Shown piece after piece: positions 1-5,678 of a stretch of 8,637 nt of DNA. Below the pieces are notes generated by a model that worked only from the letters and a program-made list of their open reading frames with translations, was not told where the DNA came from and ran no database searches. The stretch covers positions 1-8,637 of the forward strand of contig JACCZL010000511.1 in the NCBI GenBank assembly GCA_013695975.1, given 5' to 3'. The stretch comes from Chloroflexota bacterium (lineage in GTDB: Bacteria > Chloroflexota > UBA6077 > JACCZL01). Numbering within the stretch: the stretch's first letter is position 1; each line of letters starts with the position of its first letter. A program made the position numbers and the translations under genes.

Positions 1-62
1 ACATTGAAGGAGCGCTCTCCTGGTGTCCGGCCTTCAGCGTTCCCATTTGCTTTCATGAGGCC

Positions 63-458
63 ATGGACTTTCTGACGATCCTCCATAGCATCTGGCGGTG
101 GGCGGTGCTACTCGCCGCGGTCGTCGCACTCGTCGGTGCCCTCGGGGGTTGGCTCGGGCAGCTTTCTCCGCGGCTGGCGGCACGACGAGCAGGCACGTTT
201 TATACGGTCGCGCTCGACGTGCAAGTCGTCCTCGGGCTGATCCTCTGGGTTGGCAAAGGGTGGTATGCGACGCCCGGCTTCTTCCGCTTCGAGCACCCGA
301 CGATCATGCTGCTGGCGCTCGTCGTCGCCCACGCCGGGCAGGCGCTCAGCCGGCGGGCCGAGTCGCCGAGGGCCGCCGCCCGGACGGTCGCGATCGCCAC
401 GGCGGTCAGCCTGGCGCTCGTGGTGGTCGGCATCCCCGGGGTGGTACGCCCCGGCTAG
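63..458 (+). CDS. Small four-helix membrane protein, cytochrome b-like (putative)
   Basis: A 131-residue, almost wholly hydrophobic protein with about four membrane helices (roughly residues 10-32, 45-64, 79-95 and 106-126). It opens with LHSIWRW, has a DVQVVLGLILW helix, then FEHP and AHAG. This layout, a histidine in the first helix (H8) and two around the third (H78, H90), resembles short bacterial membrane proteins often labelled 'cytochrome b', best known from Bacteroidetes. Heme binding is therefore possible but not shown, and no partner oxidoreductase is visible. The start is the ATG at 63, because the typical N-terminus follows it directly. The only Shine-Dalgarno-like bases (GAGG, 57-60) sit unusually close to it. 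The next gene begins 6 bases after the stop, so the two are probably translated from one message. Function is unknown. Confidence 0.72.
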   Translation: MDFLTILHSIWRWAVLLAAVVALVGALGGWLGQLSPRLAARRAGTFYTVALDVQVVLGLILWVGKGWYATPGFFRFEHPTIMLLALVVAHAGQALSRRAESPRAAARTVAIATAVSLALVVVGIPGVVRPG

Positions 459-464
459 GCTGCC

Positions 465-1349
465 ATGCTCGTTCTGCCGGCCGCCTCCCTGGCGCTGAGC
501 CTGGCCCTGACCTGGGCGACCTGGCGGCGCTACCTGGCTCGACGTCGTCCGCACGAGCTGGTCTGGTCGGCGACGTTCGCGTCCTTTGCGTTGGCCGCTG
601 GCTGCGAAGTGCTCGGTGGGCTCACCGCTTGGACGCCGCTACTGGCGCGGCTGTACTACCTGGCCGGCGCGACCCTCTCGGTCGGCTACCTGGCCGTCGG
701 CACGCTGTACCTGCTGGCGCCGCGCGAGCTGGCCTTCGCCGGCCTGGTGGTGACGCTGGTCCAGAGCACGGCGGCCGTCTTTCTCGTGTGGCAGGCGCCG
801 GTCGATCCAGATGCGCTGGTTACGCGTGGCTGGGCGGCGCTCGAGAAGCGCGGCGAGCTGAGCGCGCTAGCGATCTGGATCAACAGCCTCGGCACGCTGA
901 TCGTGGCGAGTGGCGCGTTGGGCTCGGCCTGGTCCCTGACGCAGGGCCGAGGACCGACTGGCCGGGCCGCCGGCGTTGCCCTTATCGGGATCGGGACGCT
1001 CGTCGTGGCGCTGGGAGGGACGCTGACCCGTTTCGGGCGCCACGAGTATCTTTACGCGGCGATGGCTCCGGGGCTGCTACTGATCTTCGGGGGCTATCTG
1101 CTCGCGAACTCCAGCCTCCTGCCTGGCGCGGCGGAGCGGCCACCAGAAGGAGGCGGCGAGGAGGCCGCCGTTCACGGTCAGGTTGAAGATCGTGATCGTG
1201 ACGAGGAACGGCTCGATCGCCAGCGTCTGCAAGAGCCAGAGTCGGACAGCAGCCTTGACGAAGGCGCCCAGAGCCCAGGCGAGGGTGAGTCGGTCGAGGG
1301 CGCGATCGAGCGCCGCCGAGTGGGCGTACGCGGCGGGCACCAGGTCTAG
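465..1349 (+). CDS. Seven-helix membrane protein of unknown function with antisense-derived tail
   Basis: Residues 1-220 form a convincing polytopic membrane protein with about seven helices (near 2-20, 33-52, 60-84, 88-109, 137-158, 166-186 and 194-218). I recognise no named family; similar hypothetical proteins are, from memory, seen in high-GC bacteria. Between helices 4 and 5 is a soluble loop containing WAALEKRGELS. After about residue 220 (base ~1124) the composition changes to charged, low-complexity sequence rich in Glu, Arg and Gly. That stretch is simply the reverse strand of the convergent gene ending at 1077, so the last ~74 residues are unlikely to be conserved. A one-base frame change near 1125-1185 would end the protein at the TGA at 1184-1186. 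The ATG at 465 lies 6 bases after the upstream stop with no clear ribosome site, which suggests translational coupling to the upstream gene. Confidence 0.7.
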   Translation: MLVLPAASLALSLALTWATWRRYLARRRPHELVWSATFASFALAAGCEVLGGLTAWTPLLARLYYLAGATLSVGYLAVGTLYLLAPRELAFAGLVVTLVQSTAAVFLVWQAPVDPDALVTRGWAALEKRGELSALAIWINSLGTLIVASGALGSAWSLTQGRGPTGRAAGVALIGIGTLVVALGGTLTRFGRHEYLYAAMAPGLLLIFGGYLLANSSLLPGAAERPPEGGGEEAAVHGQVEDRDRDEERLDRQRLQEPESDSSLDEGAQSPGEGESVEGAIERRRVGVRGGHQV

Positions 1350-1808
1350 TTCTCGGGCAATGACGCGGATCAGCGGTCGCTTCAGCGCCACCGATATGAG
1401 CAGGGCGGTCCCCCAGACGGCGTTCTCGATCGCTGGAACGGCCAGATAGAGCTCGATCGAGCCCATCGCGACGGCGAGCGAGCCCTGGACGGCGATCACG
1501 ACCATTGGGACGACGACGACTGGGTCCACCCGGCGAAGCCGCCAGGCCTGGATCGCGAGGGCGCCGAGCGACACGACCATCCCGCCGACGATGCCGGCGA
1601 TCGGCCCCCATGTCCGAAAGAGGAGATAGAACGTCGCCAGCGGCAGCAGGCCAGCCAGACTGAAGCGCGCGAGCGCAACCTTCGTGGACGGGAGCAGGTC
1701 GCGAAAGCGCGGGATGACTCCGGTCTCAGGGAGGGTTTCAGCGCACTCGGGCGGCGCGATCGGCTCGTCTGGGGTAGGCTTGTGCGTGGTCGGTTGCTGT
1801 TCTGGCAT
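1077..1808 (-). CDS. VC0807-like integral membrane protein
   Basis: A 243-residue protein. Residues 1-35 are a polar, proline-rich cytoplasmic leader. Then come about six hydrophobic segments (near 46-64, 68-88, 96-116, 125-141, 176-194 and 198-223). The stretch around 118-157, with paired helices followed by LKRPLIRVIAREL, resembles the VC0807/DUF3159-type membrane family, whose function is not established; similar proteins are sometimes compared to intracellular septation proteins. The gene begins 22 bases after the helicase stop on the same strand, with no terminator between, so it is probably the second gene of that operon. The region before its ATG lacks a strong Shine-Dalgarno. Its last 20 residues are encoded opposite the final helix of the + strand gene that starts at 465. 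Family assignment rests on pattern recall, not a search. Confidence 0.72.
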   Translation of the reverse strand: MPEQQPTTHKPTPDEPIAPPECAETLPETGVIPRFRDLLPSTKVALARFSLAGLLPLATFYLLFRTWGPIAGIVGGMVVSLGALAIQAWRLRRVDPVVVVPMVVIAVQGSLAVAMGSIELYLAVPAIENAVWGTALLISVALKRPLIRVIARELDLVPAAYAHSAALDRALDRLTLAWALGAFVKAAVRLWLLQTLAIEPFLVTITIFNLTVNGGLLAASFWWPLRRARQEAGVREQIAPEDQ

Positions 1809-1830
1809 CGCGCTCTACGATCGCCCGGTC

Positions 1831-4128
1831 TCAGGCTCGCTCGAGCTGATGGAGGGCCAGGGACAGGTTCTTCGGCTTGTCGGGGCGGACGTCGAAGCGC
1901 ACCAGGACCAGCTCGTCGGGGCCGGCGAAACTACTGACGAGGACCGTACCCTGGCCGTATTCTCCATGGCGCACCCGCTCGCCCCGCTGGAAGCTCGGTG
2001 CGCGGTCACGGGCTGGGAGCGCGGCGATGCTGATCGGGCGGCGCTCAATTGGCGGCAGCGGGGCCGGCCGGACTGGCGCCTCGGCTCGCGCCGCCGCGCG
2101 GCCGTCGCGCTGGGGAAGGGGTGTGCTCGCCGGTCGGGCGAGTCGCCCGCCGCCGACGGACTGGCTGAAGCCTGTCTCGATCAGGCTGAGTGGGATGTCC
2201 GACAGAAAGCGAGAAGGGGCGTTGCTGCCTTCATTGCCGAACATCGTGCGGCGGAAGGCATGCAGCATGAACAGTCCCTGCTTGGCACGGGTGATGCCGA
2301 CGTAGAAGAGCCGACGCTCCTCCTCCATCTGCTCTGGGCTATCCAGCGAGCGCACGTGCGGCATGATGCCTTCCTCGATGCCCACGATGAACACGTAGGG
2401 GAATTCGAGGCCTTTGGCCGCGTGGAGGGTGATCAACGTGACGGCGTCAGATGCAACCGCGTCCAGGCTGTCGACGTCCTGGACGAGCGCGACCTCTTCA
2501 AGAAAGGCGCTCAGGCTACGCTCTGGGGCGAGCTCGTCGTAGTCGCGGGCCTTGGTGCGCAGCTCCAGGACGTTCTGCCAGCGCTCGTCACCCTCGGTCG
2601 TGCCGTCCCTGAGATGCTGCTCATAGTCGATCTTCATGAGCAGCGCGTCAAGCAGCTCGCCGAGCGGCAGCTCGTCGAGCCGAGCACGGAGGTCTTCGAT
2701 GGACGTGACCAGGTCGCGCAGTGCCTGTCGAGGACGCGAGCTGAGCGCCAGCCGTGGGCCCACCTCGTGCGCCGGCTCCGGCTCGTCGGCGCCGATCACG
2801 GCGCGGCTCGCCGCCTCGTAGGGGCTGACCCTGAGCTGCTCGGCGAGCCGATCGAGCTCTGCCAGGCTCTTGGCGCCGAGTCCACGGGCGGGCACGTTCA
2901 CGATGCGGTTGAAGCTGACGCGGTCGCTCGGATTGTCGATCAACCGGAGATAGGCCAGAACATCCTTGACCTCGCGGCGCTGGTAGAAGCGGGTGCCGCC
3001 GACGAGTCGGTAGGGCACCCCGTAGCGGACCATCGCGTCTTCGACCGCCCGCGACTGGGCGTTGGTCCGGTACATGACGGCCACATCGGCGTAGCGGCCG
3101 CCGGCCCGCCGCAAGGCCTCGATCTGACGCACGACGAAGAGGGCCTCGTCTCGTTCGTCGTAGGCTTCGTGAAGGAAGACGCGGGTCCCAGCCGGGTTTT
3201 CGGTCCAGAGGCGCTTGTCCTTGCGGAGCCGGTTGACGCCGATGACGGCCTGGGCCACGTCAAGAATGTTCTGGGTCGAGCGGTAATTTTGTTCGAGGAT
3301 CACGACGCGTAGCTCGGGAAAGTCGCGCTCGAAAGTGGCGATGTTCCGGACGTCGGCCTTGCGCCAGCCGTAGATCGACTGGTCCTCGTCGCCGACCACG
3401 CAGACGTTGCGGTGGGCGCTGCCGAGCAGCTTGACCAACTGGTACTGGGTCACGTTGGTGTCCTGGAACTCGTCCACCAGGATGTAGCGGTAGCGATCCT
3501 GATAGCGTGCCAGCGTGTCGGGCGACGTTCGGAACAGCTCGACCGCCATGCTCAGCAGGTCGTCGAAGTCGAGGGCGCCGTTCTGGGCGAGGACTTCCTG
3601 GTAGCTAGGGTAGATTCGGGCCACCGTCTGCATCCAGGCGCCTTCGGCGTGCTCGGCGTACTGCTCGGGCGAGATCAGCTCGCTCTTGGCGCCCGAAATC
3701 TGGCCCAGCACCGAGCGTGCGGCGACCCGCTTGTCGTCGATCTCCAGGTCGCGCATGACCCCCTTGACGACGTCGACCTGGTCATTGTCGTCGAAGATAG
3801 CGAAGCGGGGGTCGATGCCCAGGTGGTGACCGTCGATTCTCAGCCAGCGGGCGCAGGTGGCATGGAACGTCCCGACGGTCAGGGCGCGCGCGCGGCCCGG
3901 CCCGAGTAATGCCTCGAGCCGATCGCGCATCTCGCGAGCGGCCTTGTTCGTGAAGGTGACGGCGAGGACGTTGTAGGGATGGACCGCCAGCTCCTCGATC
4001 AGGTAGGCGACTCGATGGACGATGACCCGTGTCTTGCCCGAGCCGGGTCCGGCCACGATGAGGACCGGCCCATCCGTAGTCATGACGGCCTCACGCTGGG
4101 CCGTGTTCAGACCGTCGAGTAGGCGCAA
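1831..4128 (-). CDS. pcrA: ATP-dependent DNA helicase, UvrD/PcrA type
   Basis: A superfamily 1A 3'-5' DNA helicase of 765 residues, the usual size for UvrD/PcrA. Such enzymes unwind DNA in excision repair, clear replication and transcription conflicts, and displace proteins from DNA. All helicase motifs are present in order: Q motif LNTAQREAV (7-15), Walker A AGPGSGKT (26-33), TFTNKAAREM, Walker B VDEFQD (218-223), GDEDQSIYGWR (246-256), QNYRS (280-284), TLHAAKGLEF (567-576) and VGITRAK (610-616). A low-complexity Pro/Ala/Arg linker (about 655-715) leads to a C-terminal RVRHGEYGQGTV segment (about 719-729), the Tudor-like fold that in PcrA contacts RNA polymerase. The frame stays open upstream to 4368, but there it reads the reverse of the tRNA gene. 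The start chosen is TTG at 4128, ten bases after GGAGGT and downstream of a TATAAT box. There is no other in-frame ATG, GTG or TTG between promoter and Q motif. Confidence 0.95.
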   Translation of the reverse strand: MRLLDGLNTAQREAVMTTDGPVLIVAGPGSGKTRVIVHRVAYLIEELAVHPYNVLAVTFTNKAAREMRDRLEALLGPGRARALTVGTFHATCARWLRIDGHHLGIDPRFAIFDDNDQVDVVKGVMRDLEIDDKRVAARSVLGQISGAKSELISPEQYAEHAEGAWMQTVARIYPSYQEVLAQNGALDFDDLLSMAVELFRTSPDTLARYQDRYRYILVDEFQDTNVTQYQLVKLLGSAHRNVCVVGDEDQSIYGWRKADVRNIATFERDFPELRVVILEQNYRSTQNILDVAQAVIGVNRLRKDKRLWTENPAGTRVFLHEAYDERDEALFVVRQIEALRRAGGRYADVAVMYRTNAQSRAVEDAMVRYGVPYRLVGGTRFYQRREVKDVLAYLRLIDNPSDRVSFNRIVNVPARGLGAKSLAELDRLAEQLRVSPYEAASRAVIGADEPEPAHEVGPRLALSSRPRQALRDLVTSIEDLRARLDELPLGELLDALLMKIDYEQHLRDGTTEGDERWQNVLELRTKARDYDELAPERSLSAFLEEVALVQDVDSLDAVASDAVTLITLHAAKGLEFPYVFIVGIEEGIMPHVRSLDSPEQMEEERRLFYVGITRAKQGLFMLHAFRRTMFGNEGSNAPSRFLSDIPLSLIETGFSQSVGGGRLARPASTPLPQRDGRAAARAEAPVRPAPLPPIERRPISIAALPARDRAPSFQRGERVRHGEYGQGTVLVSSFAGPDELVLVRFDVRPDKPKNLSLALHQLERA

Positions 4129-4138
4129 AAGGTGGGGG

Positions 4139-4144
4139 ACCTCC
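4139..4144 (-). promoter_or_regulatory. Ribosome binding site that fixes the helicase TTG start
   Basis: On the - strand these bases read GGAGGT, a near-perfect Shine-Dalgarno sequence, with 10 bases before the TTG at 4128-4126. It decides the start of the UvrD/PcrA gene because the open frame otherwise continues through promoter and tRNA sequence. Confidence 0.75.
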
Positions 4145-4177
4145 GAGAGCGGGCTTTTGACGGGCGACGACGGTCGG

Positions 4178-4187
4178 ATTATACCAG
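4178..4187 (-). promoter_or_regulatory. Extended -10 promoter of the helicase operon
   Basis: Read on the - strand the bases are CTGGTATAAT: a consensus TATAAT (4183-4178) preceded by TG with one base between, the extended -10 form. No good -35 (TTGACA-like) box is found 16-18 bases upstream, as is usual for extended -10 promoters. Transcription would start near 4171, giving a leader of about 43 bases before the TTG start at 4128. Confidence 0.65.
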
Positions 4188-4233
4188 CGCGCCGGTTGCC
4201 TCCGGGCTTCGCGGGACGTTGGCGAGCGCGCCA

Positions 4234-4242
4234 TGCTATACT
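4234..4242 (+). promoter_or_regulatory. Extended -10 promoter of tRNA-Leu
   Basis: The bases TGCTATACT comprise a -10 box TATACT (4237-4242) with an upstream TG at the extended -10 position. Transcription would begin around 4249, just 5 bases before the mature tRNA 5' end. A TTGGCG at 4219-4224 is only 12 bases upstream and is too close to act as a normal -35. This promoter lies back-to-back with the helicase promoter, about 50 bases away. Confidence 0.6.
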
Positions 4243-4253
4243 GCTTTTCGCCG

Positions 4254-4340
4254 GCCGAAGTGGCGGAATTGGTAGACGCGCTACGTTCAGGGCGTAGTGG
4301 GCGTACGCCCGTCGGGGTTCGAGTCCCCGCTTCGGCACCA
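4254..4340 (+). tRNA. tRNA-Leu (anticodon CAG)
   Basis: A complete class II tRNA can be folded by eye. The acceptor GCCGAAG (4254-4260) pairs with CTTCGGC (4330-4336). The D arm lies within GCGGAATTGGTAGACGC. The anticodon stem CTACG/CGTAG (4281-4285, 4293-4297) holds loop TTCAGGG with CAG at 4288-4290. A long variable arm pairs GGGCG with CGCCC, and the T stem CGGGG/CCCCG (4313-4317, 4325-4329) holds loop TTCGAGT. Discriminator A4337 is followed by an encoded CCA (4338-4340). The long variable arm and anticodon identify leucine, reading CUG, the leucine codon used heavily in the neighbouring genes. I see no sign of an integrated element at the 3' end. Confidence 0.97.
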
Positions 4341-4343
4341 GGC

Positions 4344-4394
4344 GGGCGGACAAGTCGGTCCATCCCACACCCGGGGGGGCCTACTTGTCCGCTC
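4344..4394 (+). terminator. Long hairpin after tRNA-Leu: terminator, processing site or attenuator
   Basis: GCGGACAAGT (4346-4355) is a perfect inverted match to ACTTGTCCGC (4383-4392), extendable by a G-U and a G-C pair at the base. After one mismatch the interior also pairs: GGTCC (4357-4361) with GGGCC (4377-4381), then, past a bulged A, TCCC (4363-4366) with GGGG (4373-4376). A hexaloop ACACCC closes it, giving about 21 paired positions. It starts 3 bases past the tRNA CCA. Only TCTTGCTG follows rather than a T run, so it is a poor canonical rho-independent terminator. A role in 3' processing, or partial read-through into the acyl-CoA dehydrogenase gene 32 bases on, is plausible. Confidence 0.55.
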
Positions 4395-4425
4395 TTGCTG
4401 TATCGATCCGGGCAGGGGTGGCCTC

Positions 4426-5646
4426 ATGACGATCGCATCGCTCGGTCGTGGTACCAGCGGCCCGTGCTTCGACGTTCCGCCTGAGGTCGAAGCGCTCCGA
4501 GCGCGGGTCGCCGCCTTCGTCGCGGACGAGCTGGCGCCGCGGGAAGGGCTCCTGACCGAGCCGGCCGGCGTGCCGTGGTCCGCGGTCCAGGAGCTGCGGT
4601 CCCGAGCCCGGGAGGCCGGCATCTATGGTCCGCACATCCCGCGCGCCTGGGGCGGGTTGGGCCTGGACATGCGAAGCGTCGCGGTCCTTTTCGAGGAGGC
4701 TGGCACGAGCCTGCTCGGCCCCCTGGCCATCAACGGGGCCGCGCCGGACGAAGGCAACATGCACCTGTTGGAGGTTGTCGCCACGCCTCAGCAGAAGGAG
4801 ACCTATCTGCGCCCGCTCGTGGCCGGCGAAGTCCGCTCGTGCTTTGCGATGACCGAGCCCGCGCCCGGCGCTGGATCCGACCCCCGAATGCTGCGGACGC
4901 GCGCCCGTCGCGACGGAGACGGGTGGGTCCTCGACGGCCACAAGTGGTACATCACTGGGGCGGATGGGGCCGCCTTCGCGATCGTGATGGCCCGCACGAG
5001 CGACTCGGACGATGGGCGGGGCGCGACGATGTTCCTGGTGGATGCCGAGACACCCGGATTCGCGGTCGTTCGTCACATCCGGAGCCTCGACCAGACCTTC
5101 CTGGGCGGCCACTGCGAGGTGCGGCTGGAGGGCTGTCGGGTGGGGCCTGAGGCGGTGCTCGGCGAGGTCGACGAGGGGTTTCGGTATGCCCAGGTCCGAT
5201 TAGCGCCGGCGCGCCTGACCCACTGCATGCGCTGGTTGGGGATCGCCCGTCGCTCGCTCGAGATCGCGGCCGGCTGGGCGCTCGATCGGCACAGTGAGGG
5301 CAAGCCGCTCGGCGAGCATCAGATGGTCCAGGCGATGCTGGCCGATTCGCGGATCGACCTCCACGCGGCGCGCCTGATGATCTGGCACGCGGCCTGGGTT
5401 CTCGACAGCGGCGGGTCTGCGCGTGAAGAGACGAGCATCGCCAAGGTGTTCGTCGCCGAGGCGGTCGGTCGCGTCGTCGATCGGGCGATCCAGATATGTG
5501 GCGCCCTGGGCGTGTCGGAGCATTTGCCGCTCGGCTTGTTTTACCGCGAGGTGCGGCCGTTCCGAATTTATGACGGCGCTTCAGAAGTCCATCGCGCCTC
5601 GATCGCCCGGCGCTTCCTGCGAGCGGTTGCCAGACATCGGAATTGA
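4426..5646 (+). CDS. Acyl-CoA dehydrogenase, ACAD10/11 (LvaC)-like
   Basis: A 406-residue flavin-dependent acyl-CoA dehydrogenase of normal length. Visible in order are an N-terminal helical domain, APDEGNM (106-112), the FAD-contact strand AMTEPAPGAGSD (141-152), GHKWYITGA (171-179), RLAPARLTHCMRW (258-270) and the C-terminal IYDGASEVHR (381-390). APDEGNM and the RLxPxRxxHCMR segment are typical of the ACAD10/ACAD11 branch. Where medium-chain enzymes carry the catalytic Glu of YEGT, this one has Asp383, as ACAD11-type enzymes do. With the kinase gene 32 bases downstream, the likely role is removing phosphate from a 4-phosphoacyl-CoA so that it can enter beta-oxidation; this is inferred from the animal fusions and from LvaC of levulinate catabolism. 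A generic acyl-CoA dehydrogenase remains possible. The start is ATG 4426 with AGGGG 7 bases upstream; the open frame further upstream is tRNA and hairpin sequence. Confidence 0.93.
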   Translation: MTIASLGRGTSGPCFDVPPEVEALRARVAAFVADELAPREGLLTEPAGVPWSAVQELRSRAREAGIYGPHIPRAWGGLGLDMRSVAVLFEEAGTSLLGPLAINGAAPDEGNMHLLEVVATPQQKETYLRPLVAGEVRSCFAMTEPAPGAGSDPRMLRTRARRDGDGWVLDGHKWYITGADGAAFAIVMARTSDSDDGRGATMFLVDAETPGFAVVRHIRSLDQTFLGGHCEVRLEGCRVGPEAVLGEVDEGFRYAQVRLAPARLTHCMRWLGIARRSLEIAAGWALDRHSEGKPLGEHQMVQAMLADSRIDLHAARLMIWHAAWVLDSGGSAREETSIAKVFVAEAVGRVVDRAIQICGALGVSEHLPLGLFYREVRPFRIYDGASEVHRASIARRFLRAVARHRN

Positions 5647-5678
5647 TCGGTGCTGGGCGGCGGAATGACAGTTCGTAG

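Noticed and set aside
5..36. TGAAGG ... CCTTCA inverted repeat and the 8-base palindrome GAGCGCTC
   Set aside because: Arms of six bases with a 20-base loop and no T run are too weak to call a terminator or operator for an unseen upstream gene.
98..1186. A 362-codon + strand frame rich in Arg, Gly and Ala
   Set aside because: It is the shifted frame of the two membrane protein genes at 63 and 465, whose hydrophobic patterns are far more protein-like.
1684..3312. A 542-codon open frame on the + strand opposite the helicase, with others at 3412-3909
   Set aside because: These are antisense shadows of a GC-rich gene with all helicase motifs intact on the - strand; the translations are charged and low in recognisable motifs and have no plausible start context.
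4129..4368. An 80-codon N-terminal extension of the helicase
   Set aside because: It translates the reverse of tRNA-Leu and a promoter, and PcrA-type proteins begin shortly before the Q motif.
4254..4394. tRNA-Leu as a possible attachment site for an integrated element
   Set aside because: No integrase gene and no repeat of the tRNA 3' end elsewhere in the window.
4297..4425. A 43-codon N-terminal extension of the acyl-CoA dehydrogenase
   Set aside because: It begins inside the tRNA and crosses the hairpin; ATG 4426 has a proper ribosome site and gives normal family length.
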